This document shows positions 8,132 through 16,181 of a stretch of 64,000 nt of DNA, in pieces. Made by a program: the position numbers and the translations under genes. The notes beneath the pieces were generated by a model. It made no database searches, was not told where the DNA came from, and saw only the letters and a list, made by a program, of their open reading frames with translations. Source of the DNA: JABDQZ01 sp963801985 (GTDB taxonomy: Bacteria > Pseudomonadota > Gammaproteobacteria > Chromatiales > Chromatiaceae); assembly GCA_963801985.1 (NCBI GenBank), contig CAWDGV010000015.1, forward strand, positions 48,642 to 112,641, in the 5' to 3' direction. Positions within the stretch are counted from its first letter, which is position 1; each line of letters starts with the position of its first letter.

Positions 8132-9980
8132 GCCAGATCGAATGTGATGCATAGCTAAAAGGCGATTCCATCATGGATGGCAGCATTATTGGGACAGCTT
8201 TTTCTGCCTTCTGCTTTATTGCCTTGTTATCCGAGGCAATACTTAAACCCAGTAAAACAGCATCGGCTGCAGGCAATGCGCCATCCGTCAGGGCCGGTTG
8301 TCCTGACATACCCGGCAACAGGTTCTCATCTCCCGTCTTCCAGCCCGTGACATGATAAAAATGCATCCAGGCCTTGGCAGTTAACATATTCGCCAGGTGC
8401 CAATCTTCTTCTGAGCGGGTTAACACGGCATAATCTGCAAGCGCCCTGGCCAGGTAAGCATAGTCTTCCAGACCTGCACGTCCTATAGCCTTACTGCCAT
8501 CCCGCGCCCTGGATAACCGGGCACCATCCCAGGCATTTTTGATTAAAAAGTTTCTTAAGGCTGTTGCTTTTTCAAGGTATTTTGCATCTTTCAGCTGCAT
8601 TGCTGCCTGGGATAATGCAGACAGCAGCAAAGCATTCCAGGCTGTCAGCACCTTGCCATCTAACGGCATCAAGGTGATCTTGTTGCGAGCCCGCATTTTT
8701 TTGCGCGCTGATTCAATTAACACGGTAATGTCTTTTTCAGACGCTCCAAGCTGTCTGGCAAGTTGCTCTACTGACAATCTTTTAATCGGCAGATCGCCCA
8801 TTTCAAAATGTGATTCAGCAGACAATGCCCAATACAACCTGGCTACCTGTTGCTCTTCTTTTGTGAGCATCTGCACAAGCTCGTCCTGCTGCCAGAGATA
8901 GCCCGTACCTTCCTGTCCTTTCTCATCCACTGCCGAAAAACTCGATACGTAACCTCCCTTTTTAGCTCGCATGTCACGCAGTACGAAATCCAGGGTGTCG
9001 CGGGCAACCTGCAGGTAATCAGGTCGTTGCAGGACTTCAGCAGCATCCAGATAAACACGTGCCAGCAAAGCTTGTGTATAGAGCATTTTTTCAAAATGCG
9101 GCTCTGTCCAGGCAGGATCTACCGTGTAACGAAAAAAGCCACCGTTGATTTGATCGCGCAGACCAAGGTTTTTCATCTGATCGAGGGTAACAGTTAAAAA
9201 GTCCGCCAGTTTCTGGTTTTCATGAGTACGCAGGAAATCCAGCAGGACCAGTAACTGTGCTGCCATCGGAAACCGGTTCTGGTTGCCAAAACCACCTTCA
9301 AACTCATCGCCTATCGCCAGTGCCTGTATGGCAATCCGTTGTACAAAATCCGATAGCTGCTGATCATTTACCGTCGCCGGTGCCTGATCTTGTTCCAATT
9401 GATATTCCACCAGTTCCCTGGCCAGGCGTGTCGCCTTCCCGGATTGTTCCTGCCAGGTTGCAGATACCCGCACCAGCAGGTCTCTGAATGATTCCGGTGG
9501 CGCATAGGTAAGTCCTATTAACGGATAACCTTCAGGCGTAAGAAAAACATTTAACGGCCAGCCTGCCTGCCCTGTTGTCTGCTGGACAAAATCAATCAGG
9601 TAGTCATCCAGTGCCGGCCTGAGTTCACGGTCAATCTTGACGGGAATAAAATGTTCATTCAGTAAAGCTGAAATTTTACGATCAGAATAACTTTCCCGGT
9701 GCATAACATGACACCAGTGGCAGGAAAAATAACCGGAAGACACAAAGATCAGCCGGTTTGTCCGGCGGGCTTTTTCAAGCACTTCAGGTCCCCATTCCTG
9801 CCAGTGAACCGGATCATTGCCATGCATTGCCAGGTAAGGCGAGGCATGATCCTTAAGCTGATTTTGCAACAGCTGTGCGGGGGAATTTGGTGCAGCGCTT
9901 AACGGAAATAAAAATAAAAACCCAAGCAGGAAAAATAAAACCTGCTGGTAGTAATGAAGCAAGCGTTTATGGCCCGTCAT
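8103..9980 (-). CDS. Exported thioredoxin-fold DUF255 protein (YyaL/SSP411 family)
   Basis: The 625-residue protein has an N-terminal signal sequence (hydrophobic 14-30, cleavage near SAAP), a DUF255 thioredoxin-like domain (about 40-150) with SGYFSCHWCHVMHRESY as the redox or metal site, and a large alpha-helical (alpha/alpha)6-barrel region resembling glycoside hydrolases or epimerases. The reaction of this family is not established. The family is usually cytosolic in other bacteria and longer (about 670-700 residues), so the signal peptide is a notable variation. The start overlaps the end of tatC by 14 bases. Confidence 0.85.
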   Translation of the reverse strand: MTGHKRLLHYYQQVLFFLLGFLFLFPLSAAPNSPAQLLQNQLKDHASPYLAMHGNDPVHWQEWGPEVLEKARRTNRLIFVSSGYFSCHWCHVMHRESYSDRKISALLNEHFIPVKIDRELRPALDDYLIDFVQQTTGQAGWPLNVFLTPEGYPLIGLTYAPPESFRDLLVRVSATWQEQSGKATRLARELVEYQLEQDQAPATVNDQQLSDFVQRIAIQALAIGDEFEGGFGNQNRFPMAAQLLVLLDFLRTHENQKLADFLTVTLDQMKNLGLRDQINGGFFRYTVDPAWTEPHFEKMLYTQALLARVYLDAAEVLQRPDYLQVARDTLDFVLRDMRAKKGGYVSSFSAVDEKGQEGTGYLWQQDELVQMLTKEEQQVARLYWALSAESHFEMGDLPIKRLSVEQLARQLGASEKDITVLIESARKKMRARNKITLMPLDGKVLTAWNALLLSALSQAAMQLKDAKYLEKATALRNFLIKNAWDGARLSRARDGSKAIGRAGLEDYAYLARALADYAVLTRSEEDWHLANMLTAKAWMHFYHVTGWKTGDENLLPGMSGQPALTDGALPAADAVLLGLSIASDNKAIKQKAEKAVPIMLPSMMESPFSYASHSIWLKRYQPGSD

Positions 9981-11178
9981 CTTCAGTATCGAGTTGTACC
10001 AGGATGTTTCGGGCTACCCTGACCTGGTCCTCATCACCCTCTTCCAGTACTTCGTAAAGCAAAGCCCTGGCAGCTTGCTCGTTGTTTTCCTCGCGGTATT
10101 CCATGACCTGGATCAGCTTGATATCGACTGGGTTTTCGCCGGAAGCTTCCTGACCTCCGTCACCGGAATGATCATCATAATCATGATAAACATCCTCATC
10201 GTCTTCTTCATCGTCTTCTTCATCAAGACGATCAAGCTCCGCCTCCATTTCTTCGTCTGACAATGGTTTGAAGTCATCCGGGAAGGATGCGGCGACCTGC
10301 TCGGTTGCGGTTGCTTTGCCTGACGCGGCTGCAGTCGCAGTAGCCGCGGCCGCCTGTGGATGAATGCTGTTTTCTGAAACTTCGGACCCGGCAGATGCTG
10401 TTGGGCCAGTCTCTTCTTCAGCTTCCTCCTGCTCCTGTCTCTCTTTCTTGCGCTTGACGACAGCTACTGAAAAGAACACCCCAACTTCGAACAGAACCCA
10501 CATTGGCAAAGCCAGTAATGTTTGCGAGATGATGTCAGGCGGTGTTAGAAACATACCGATCACAAAGGCCCCGACAATGATATAAGGTCGCTTTTCACGC
10601 AATTTTTCAGGCGTTGTCACCCCCATCATAACGAGCACAATGGTGGCAATCGGAACTTCAAAGGCAACACCAAAAGCGAAGAATAACGTCAGTACAAAAT
10701 CCAGGTAGCTGGTGATATCTGTCATCACCGCGACGCCATCCGGGGCTGCGCCCGTCAGAAAACCGAATACCAACGGAAAGACCACGAAATAGGCAAACAC
10801 CATACCGGTGTAAAACAACACTATGCTGGACGCCATCAGGGGAACCGCCAGGCGTTTTTCGTGGTTATAAAGTCCCGGTGCAACAAATGACCAGAACTGG
10901 TAAAGGATATAAGGCATAGCCAGGAATACCGAGGCAACCAGGCTCATTTTAAACGGGGTCAAAAACGGTGATGCCACCTGGGTGGCAATCATGCTGGTGC
11001 CTTCAGGCAGATGCACCATCAGCGGCTCAGCGATAAAGGTATAGATATCATTGGCGAAAGGAAACATCGCCACAAAAAATACCAGGATAGCCAGAATCAT
11101 GCGTAGCAGACGATCACGCAGTTCCAGGAGATGTGAGATAAATGGCTGTTCTATCTCAGCCTGCTGGTCATCGCTCAT
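9967..11178 (-). CDS. tatC: Sec-independent translocase TatC with long acidic C-terminal extension
   Basis: Residues 1-250 are a normal TatC with six membrane helices: HLLELRDRLLR at the N-terminus, FWSFVAPGLYNHEKR in the periplasmic loop, TPEKLREKRPY before the fifth helix and FLTPPDIISQ after it. It binds twin-arginine signal peptides with TatB. Beyond residue 250 lies an unusual extension of about 150 residues: a charged linker, an Ala/Thr-rich stretch, a run of Asp/Glu (about 300-345), and at 351-398 a helical segment resembling the FimV C-terminal domain. The stop overlaps the DUF255 start; the start overlaps tatB by 4 bases. Confidence 0.95.
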   Translation of the reverse strand: MSDDQQAEIEQPFISHLLELRDRLLRMILAILVFFVAMFPFANDIYTFIAEPLMVHLPEGTSMIATQVASPFLTPFKMSLVASVFLAMPYILYQFWSFVAPGLYNHEKRLAVPLMASSIVLFYTGMVFAYFVVFPLVFGFLTGAAPDGVAVMTDITSYLDFVLTLFFAFGVAFEVPIATIVLVMMGVTTPEKLREKRPYIIVGAFVIGMFLTPPDIISQTLLALPMWVLFEVGVFFSVAVVKRKKERQEQEEAEEETGPTASAGSEVSENSIHPQAAAATATAAASGKATATEQVAASFPDDFKPLSDEEMEAELDRLDEEDDEEDDEDVYHDYDDHSGDGGQEASGENPVDIKLIQVMEYREENNEQAARALLYEVLEEGDEDQVRVARNILVQLDTEDDGP

Positions 11179-11531
11179 GTTGTTTTATCAGACTGCTTGG
11201 GGGTAGATGACTGACTGGACTCTTTCTGGCCGGTACCTTCAAGATCAGCAATCATCTTTTCAGTATCTGTTTTCACATCCTTGATGGATTCAGTTGCAGA
11301 ATCAATGATTTCCTGCAGCGGTTTGTTTTGTTTCTGGACTTCTAGAATACGCTTGAGTTCTTCTGTTTTGAGTTCCTGGTCGATGTCAGCCTTGACGTCC
11401 CTGAGAAAGCGCTTGCCCTTGCCCAGCCATTTACCGACAGTGCGTGCAACACCAGGCAGGCGCTCAGGCCCGATGACAACAAGCGCCACAACAGCGATCA
11501 ACCCCAGCTCCCAGAAACCTACATCAAACAT
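11175..11531 (-). CDS. tatB: Sec-independent translocase TatB
   Basis: The 118-residue protein has the TatB signature: a short periplasmic N-terminus (MFDVGFWEL), one transmembrane helix ending VVIGPERLPG, then a long amphipathic helix (VARTVGKWLGKGKRFLRDVKADID) and a charged tail. With TatC it forms the receptor for folded Tat substrates. It lies 34 bases downstream of tatA and overlaps tatC by 4 bases, as usual for a tatABC operon. Confidence 0.95.
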   Translation of the reverse strand: MFDVGFWELGLIAVVALVVIGPERLPGVARTVGKWLGKGKRFLRDVKADIDQELKTEELKRILEVQKQNKPLQEIIDSATESIKDVKTDTEKMIADLEGTGQKESSQSSTPKQSDKTT

Positions 11532-11565
11532 TTGTTACTCACGAATACAGTAATAACCGATGAAA

Positions 11566-11811
11566 TCAGGATTTTTCCTTTTCCTTGGTCGCTTCACCTT
11601 CGATGATATTTGCCTTTTCATCGGCTTTTTCCAGCTTTTCAGGTTCATCGTCCTTGGCGGCATCCTGTGCATCTTTCATTGCATTTTTAAAGCCTTTAAA
11701 CGCACCACCCAGGTCACCACCAATGTTTTTCAACTTCTTGGTGCCGAACAATAAAATAACGATTGCCAGTACGATTAATAACTGCCAAATACTGATACCA
11801 CCTAAACCCAT
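11566..11811 (-). CDS. tatA: Sec-independent translocase TatA
   Basis: The 81-residue protein has a single N-terminal transmembrane helix (MGLGGISIWQLLIVLAIVILLFGTKKL) followed by the amphipathic helix with the conserved Phe-Gly-x-x-x-Lys-like hinge and a Lys/Glu-rich tail. TatA oligomers form the translocation path. It is preceded by a GGAG-type ribosome-binding site and follows hisE by about 50 bases. A Tat substrate candidate (the aldo/keto reductase at 23327) is in this window. Confidence 0.95.
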   Translation of the reverse strand: MGLGGISIWQLLIVLAIVILLFGTKKLKNIGGDLGGAFKGFKNAMKDAQDAAKDDEPEKLEKADEKANIIEGEATKEKEKS

Positions 11812-11863
11812 TTCAATCTCCTTCCAGGTAATTTTTCTAATAGCTCCGGATCATAACCTATTT

Positions 11864-12184
11864 TCAGTCGTCTTTGCGGCTGGCTTTTTCTTCCAGGCCG
11901 GACAGACCGAAACGTCTTTCCAGTTCATCCAAAACATCCTGCGGTTTCAAACCCTGCTGGGATAACAGCACCATAGAGTGAAACCATAAATCTGCAGTTT
12001 CATAAATAATTTTCTCAGGCACACCGTCTTTTGCAGCCATCACCGTTTCGGTCGCTTCCTCGCCGATTTTCTTCAAAATGGCATCCAGCCCCTTACTGTA
12101 CAACTTTGCCACGTAAGAACTTTCCGGGTCTGCCTGTTTACGTTCTTCCAGAATCTTCGCCAATTTTTCCAGAGTATCACTCAT
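11864..12184 (-). CDS. hisE: Phosphoribosyl-ATP pyrophosphatase
   Basis: The 106-residue enzyme hydrolyses PR-ATP to PR-AMP in histidine synthesis. The all-alpha MazG-like fold shows the metal-binding EEATE motif (KKIGEEATETVMAAKD, about 40-55) and the EtADLWFHSMVLL helix. I place the start at the ATG at 12184; an upstream TTG at 12205 in the same frame would add seven residues and abut the hisF stop. hisI, which usually sits next to hisE or is fused to it, is missing from this cluster. The gene leads directly into tatABC, an arrangement common in gammaproteobacteria. Confidence 0.92.
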   Translation of the reverse strand: MSDTLEKLAKILEERKQADPESSYVAKLYSKGLDAILKKIGEEATETVMAAKDGVPEKIIYETADLWFHSMVLLSQQGLKPQDVLDELERRFGLSGLEEKASRKDD

Positions 12185-12205
12185 GTTTTTATCCAGTCCC
12201 GCCAA

Positions 12206-12979
12206 TCAGAGTCTGACTTCGACACCCTGGTCAGCCATAAAACGCTTGGCTTCACCCACGGTATATTCTGCAAAATGAAAAATCGAAGCTGCCAATACAG
12301 CATCCGCCCCACCCTGCTTAACACCATCGACCAGGTGCTGCAGGTTGCCAACCCCGCCTGAAGCAATCAGGGGAATACTGACCGCCGCAGCAATCGCATG
12401 GGTCAACTCGTTATCAAAACCAATCCTGGTGCCGTCACGGTCCATGCTGGTCAGCAGGATTTCCCCGGCACCATAGTCAGCCATCTTTTTGGCCCATTCA
12501 ATCGCATCGATGCCGGTTGGCTTACGCCCACCATGGGTAAAGATTTCCCAGCGCAAAGGTTCGCCTTCAGCGCTGACTTTCTTGGCATCAATCGCGACAA
12601 CAATGCACTGTGAACCAAACTTGTCAGTCGCTTCCTTGACAAATTCCGGGTTGAACACCGCTGCCGTATTGATGGCGACCTTATCGGCCCCGGCATTCAG
12701 CATGCGCCTGACATCGTCAACTTTACGAATACCGCCACCAACAGTCAGGGGAATAAAAACTTCCGAGGCGACCTGCTCGACCACATGCACGATCGTTTCA
12801 CGGTCATCAGAGCTGGCCGTTATATCCAGAAAAGTAATTTCATCAGCGCCCTCTTCATTATAACGGCGCGCAACCTCAACCGGGTCACCGGCATCGCGGA
12901 TATCCACAAATTTGACGCCTTTAACCACCCTGCCGTTATCGACATCCAGACAGGGAATAATGCGTTTTGCCAAGCCCAT
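12206..12979 (-). CDS. hisF: Imidazole glycerol phosphate synthase cyclase subunit
   Basis: The 257-residue TIM barrel makes IGP and AICAR using ammonia delivered from HisH. Both catalytic aspartates are visible: D11 in PCLDVDNGRVVKG and the central one in VVAIDAKK. Phosphate-binding glycines are present in VGGGIR and ASGGVG. I choose ATG 12979 (MGLAKRIIPCLDVD), which has an AGGAAAA ribosome-binding site; an upstream in-frame codon at 13045 would run back through repeat DNA and is not credible. The gene is separated from hisA by a composite repeat element. Confidence 0.95.
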   Translation of the reverse strand: MGLAKRIIPCLDVDNGRVVKGVKFVDIRDAGDPVEVARRYNEEGADEITFLDITASSDDRETIVHVVEQVASEVFIPLTVGGGIRKVDDVRRMLNAGADKVAINTAAVFNPEFVKEATDKFGSQCIVVAIDAKKVSAEGEPLRWEIFTHGGRKPTGIDAIEWAKKMADYGAGEILLTSMDRDGTRIGFDNELTHAIAAAVSIPLIASGGVGNLQHLVDGVKQGGADAVLAASIFHFAEYTVGEAKRFMADQGVEVRL

Positions 12980-13003
12980 ATATTTTTCCTGATTACCTGT
13001 TTG

Positions 13004-13170
13004 CACCACAAAGGGCACAAAGAACACAAAGCTTTTCAACGTCATTCCGGCGTGACTCTAGCCGGAATCTTGCAAATTTAGAGAAGACCCCGGCTAAAAG
13101 CATGCCGGGGCGACGTAAAACCGAGAACAAAATTCTTGAACACTTTTATATCTCTGTGCCCTCTGTGGTG
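13004..13170. repeat. Composite inverted-repeat element between hisA and hisF
   Basis: The outer arms, CACCACAAAGGGCACAAAGA (13004-13023) and its near-perfect inverted partner (13151-13170, 18 of 20 matches), enclose a 76-bp REP-like pair at 13040-13115: GTCATTCCGGCGTG...AGCCGGAATC, then GACCCCGGCTAAAAGCATG and CCGGGGCGACG. A sister element lies on the other side of hisA and another at 60.1 kb. It is probably a non-autonomous mobile or REP-type repeat that has landed inside the his operon. Confidence 0.75.
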
Positions 13171-13183
13171 AAAATTAATGTAT

Positions 13184-13918
13184 TTAACTCAGCTCATCGG
13201 CCAGTTTCTGACCGGCAGCAAAATCCAGCGTACCCTCGTATATGGCCCGGCCGGTAATGGCTCCCATGATGTTGGAAGTATCCGCTTTGCACAGCGCCTG
13301 GATATCATCAATATTGGTGATACCGCCGGAAGCAACGACTGGAATATTGATGCTGTTGGCCAGTTCCGCTGTCGCTTCGACATTTGGTCCGGTCATCATG
13401 CCATCGCGACCAATGTCGGTATAGACGATGGAAACCACGCCATCATTTTCAAACTGGCGGGCCAGATCAACCACATGATGATCGGTCACTTCAGCCCAGC
13501 CATTGATTGCGACCATGCTATCTTTAGCATCCAGGCCGACAATCACGTGACCCGGGAATGCCTTGCAGGCGCGGGCAACAAATTCCGGTTCCTTGACAGC
13601 CTGCGTACCGATAATGCAGTAAGTCACACCCGCCTTCAGGTAGGCCTCTATGGTCTGCTCATCACGGATACCGCCTCCCACCTGTATGGGCACATCCGGA
13701 TAAGCCGCAGCAATGGCACGGATAACTTCACCATTGACGGGCTCGCCGGCAAAAGCACCATTCAAATCCACCAGGTGCAGGCGTCTGCCTCCAGCCTTGA
13801 CCCAGCGACCGGCAACTTCTACCGGATCATTGGAAAACACAGTGTCATCTTCCATGCGGCCCTGGCGCAGGCGTACACATAAACCATCTTTCAAATCAAT
13901 TGCAGGTATTAAAAGCAT
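13184..13918 (-). CDS. hisA: 1-(5-phosphoribosyl)-5-[(5-phosphoribosylamino)methylideneamino]imidazole-4-carboxamide isomerase
   Basis: The 244-residue TIM barrel catalyses the Amadori isomerisation of ProFAR to PRFAR. Catalytic aspartates are in IPAIDLKDG (D8) and VGLDAKD (about 127), with the two phosphate-binding VGGGIRD and ASGGITN loops. Length and start are normal. It is flanked on both sides by related repeat elements, so transcription of the his operon must pass through structured DNA both before and after it. Confidence 0.95.
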   Translation of the reverse strand: MLLIPAIDLKDGLCVRLRQGRMEDDTVFSNDPVEVAGRWVKAGGRRLHLVDLNGAFAGEPVNGEVIRAIAAAYPDVPIQVGGGIRDEQTIEAYLKAGVTYCIIGTQAVKEPEFVARACKAFPGHVIVGLDAKDSMVAINGWAEVTDHHVVDLARQFENDGVVSIVYTDIGRDGMMTGPNVEATAELANSINIPVVASGGITNIDDIQALCKADTSNIMGAITGRAIYEGTLDFAAGQKLADELS

Positions 13919-13939
13919 TTTAAAATCTCTAAAATTTTT

Positions 13940-14088
13940 ACCACAGCGTTTTCCAGTGTCATACCGGCATACTTTTAGCCGGTATCTGTATTCTGTTAAG
14001 ACCCCGGCTTAGAAGCACGCCGGGGTGACGAATGATCTCAATATATGAAAATATTGATATTCCCCGTATACCCTGTGATCTCTGTGGT
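13940..14088. repeat. Composite inverted-repeat element between hisH and hisA
   Basis: The inner REP-like pair lies at 13958-14030: GTCATACCGGCATACTTTT, AGCCGGTATC, a spacer, then GACCCCGGCTTAGAAG and CACGCCGGGGTGACG. The outer arms are weaker than in the hisF-side copy: ACCACAG (13940-13946) against CTGTGATCTCTGTGGT (14073-14088). It has the same family and layout as 13004-13170 and 60076-60220. Confidence 0.7.
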
Positions 14089-14101
14089 TAATATTTAATT
14101 T

Positions 14102-14743
14102 TTAACAATCCCAATTCACAAAATTCTCTAGCAGTTGCAACCCGGCATCGGCGCTTTTTTCCGGGTGAAATTGCACGGCAAACAACTTGTCACGACTGAT
14201 CGCACTGGTAAAGCGAATACCGTAGTCCGTGGTAGCAGCTGTCAGCGAGCTATCAGCGGGTTTGACATGGTAGCTGTGCACAAAATAAAAACGGCTTCCC
14301 GAGTCAATACCCTGCCATAAAGGATGTGCAGCCACCTGCTCAACCCGGCTCCAGCCCATGTGCGGGATCTTCAGTGGCAAACCATTATCTCCCATGGCCT
14401 TGCCATCAAAACGCACCACGTCACCATCAAACAGGCCGAGCAAATCGGTGCCATCGTTTTCCTGGCTGTGCTGCATCAATACCTGCAAACCCATACAAAT
14501 ACCCAGGAATGGCTTGTCCCTGGCAGCTTCCAGGATAGCCTGGTTTAGATGATGCTGACCGATAGCAACCATGCAGTCACGCGCTGCACCCTGGCCGGGA
14601 AAAACAACCCGGTCTGCCTGTCGGATAAATTCATGGTCATCAGTAACGCGAACTTCTGCATTTCCGGCAACGTGTTCGATTGCCTTGGAAACTGAGCGCA
14701 GGTTACCCATTCCGTAATCAAGTACTGCAATACGTTGGTTCAT
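14102..14743 (-). CDS. hisH: Imidazole glycerol phosphate synthase glutaminase subunit
   Basis: The 213-residue class-I amidotransferase releases ammonia from glutamine for HisF. The catalytic triad is visible: Cys in FLGICMGLQVL, and His and Glu in QFHPEKSADAG. The oxyanion strand is PGQGAAR, with Ala where many HisH have Phe or Met. I start at ATG 14743 (MNQRIAVLDYGMGNLRS). The longer frame back to 14860 only reads hisB sequence out of frame. It follows hisB by 37 bases. Confidence 0.94.
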   Translation of the reverse strand: MNQRIAVLDYGMGNLRSVSKAIEHVAGNAEVRVTDDHEFIRQADRVVFPGQGAARDCMVAIGQHHLNQAILEAARDKPFLGICMGLQVLMQHSQENDGTDLLGLFDGDVVRFDGKAMGDNGLPLKIPHMGWSRVEQVAAHPLWQGIDSGSRFYFVHSYHVKPADSSLTAATTDYGIRFTSAISRDKLFAVQFHPEKSADAGLQLLENFVNWDC

Positions 14744-14780
14744 AAGACTTCTGATTCCAGCGGAGTATCCGGGTATTAGA

Positions 14781-15371
14781 TCAAAGTGAACCCTTGGTCG
14801 AGGGCATTTGCCCGGCCATACGTGGGTCAGCTTCAAGTGCCATGCGCACCGCACGGCCAAAAGCCTTGAATATGGTCTCGGCTACATGGTGTGCATTACG
14901 GCCACGAATCGCATCAATATGCAACGTGACGTTAGCGTGATTTACAAAGCCCTGGAAGAACTCGAAAAACAGGTCAACATCAAATTCACCAATCATGGAA
15001 CGGCGAAAATCAGCATGCATTTCGAGGCCCGGGCGACCGGAAAAATCGATCACGACTCGTGATAGCGATTCATCCAGTGGCACATAGGCGTGACCATAGC
15101 GACGAATGCCTTTTTTATCTCCCACGGCCTGGTTAAAAGCCTGGCCGAGGGTAATACCCAAATCTTCTACCGTATGGTGCGCATCGATATGCAAATCACC
15201 TTTGGCCTGGATATTCATATCAATCATGCCGTGCCGGGCTACCTGGTCAAGCATATGCTCGAGAAACGGCACACCGGTCTTAAATGAGCCCTGTCCGCTG
15301 CCATCCAGGTCTATTTCGACTGTAATTTGTGTCTCAAGTGTATTTCTTTCGACTTTTGCAGTGCGGTTCAT
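14781..15371 (-). CDS. hisB: Imidazoleglycerol-phosphate dehydratase
   Basis: The 196-residue monofunctional IGPD is the type found in most bacteria outside the enterics, which have a phosphatase fusion. Both manganese-binding repeats are visible: DAHHTVEDLGI and NAHHVAETIFKA. It converts imidazole glycerol phosphate to imidazole acetol phosphate. The start is ATG 15371 (MNRTAKVERNT) with an AGAGGCG ribosome-binding site; the frame back to 15455 is an extension without support. It is the first his gene of the cluster. Confidence 0.95.
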   Translation of the reverse strand: MNRTAKVERNTLETQITVEIDLDGSGQGSFKTGVPFLEHMLDQVARHGMIDMNIQAKGDLHIDAHHTVEDLGITLGQAFNQAVGDKKGIRRYGHAYVPLDESLSRVVIDFSGRPGLEMHADFRRSMIGEFDVDLFFEFFQGFVNHANVTLHIDAIRGRNAHHVAETIFKAFGRAVRMALEADPRMAGQMPSTKGSL

Positions 15372-15492
15372 CAACACAGCGCCTCTTAAAAAAACAGGAT
15401 TAAACAGCCTGTAGTTTACGCGAAACAGCCCTCCCTGGGGTAGTCTGAAACGCATAGTTTCGTAATAAAAACGGCAGAAAACAGGAAAAAAG

Positions 15493-16173
15493 TCAGGGCA
15501 GCCTTAATTCAAAGCACCCGCCCGGCAAACTATGAGCATTTAACAGTTTGATATAGCCATGACGTCCCTGGTTTTCATGTGCCCTGGCAATATTGGCGGC
15601 AAAGAAAAAACCCAGCTGGGTACGCCCTTCACTAAAGGCCTTGCCGAAATTAGCGTCGTCCGGAGTGTGGTCATATTGCAGAAAACTTTCAGGAAAACCG
15701 ACACCATTGTCTTCCACACGAATCACCAGGTAACCATCTTCCTCGTCTGCGGATAACAGCACCCGGTCTTTGGTATAACGCTTGGCATTACCGATACTGC
15801 TGCTTAAAACCCCGCGTACCAGGTCGGTATCAAAATAACCGGATAACCATTCATCACACTCTATGCTGATATCGATATGCTGTGCCTCGGCCAGGGATTT
15901 CTCCTCAATCATCAGCTCTTCGAGAAAATCGTAGACATTATTATCCTGCACATTGGGCGCCAGGCGCTGGTTATCCAGCTTGTAGAGGGTCAAAACCTGC
16001 ACCAGCTGATTATTTGCACGCCGCATTTCCTGCTGCATGATGCCTGCACGGGTGTGCATTTCATCTGACAAAGCGGCATCAACCATAATGCCATCGACAT
16101 GGTTGCTGACCACGCTCATGGAATTTTTTATGTCATGAATGATCGACGCAAGAATGTCTGAGTAATTCATCAT
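15493..16173 (-). CDS. Soluble minimal histidine kinase
   Basis: The 226-residue protein has only a dimerisation/phospho-acceptor helix pair and an ATPase domain. The H-box is SIIHDIKNSMSVV (His13); the N-box is SIGNAKRYT, the G1 box VEDNGVGFPES and the G2 region GRTQLGFFFAANIARAH. There is no membrane helix or sensor domain, so it must be fed by another protein. It lies 8 bases after the receiver-TPR gene and is almost certainly its partner. The N-box has Gly-Asn-Ala where canonical kinases have hydrophobic-Asn-Asn-Ala. Confidence 0.8.
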   Translation of the reverse strand: MMNYSDILASIIHDIKNSMSVVSNHVDGIMVDAALSDEMHTRAGIMQQEMRRANNQLVQVLTLYKLDNQRLAPNVQDNNVYDFLEELMIEEKSLAEAQHIDISIECDEWLSGYFDTDLVRGVLSSSIGNAKRYTKDRVLLSADEEDGYLVIRVEDNGVGFPESFLQYDHTPDDANFGKAFSEGRTQLGFFFAANIARAHENQGRHGYIKLLNAHSLPGGCFELRLP

Positions 16174-16181
16174 GTTCAGGA

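Noticed and set aside
13178..13882. 234-codon plus-strand frame opposite hisA
   Set aside because: Lies wholly inside hisA on the opposite strand; no domain.
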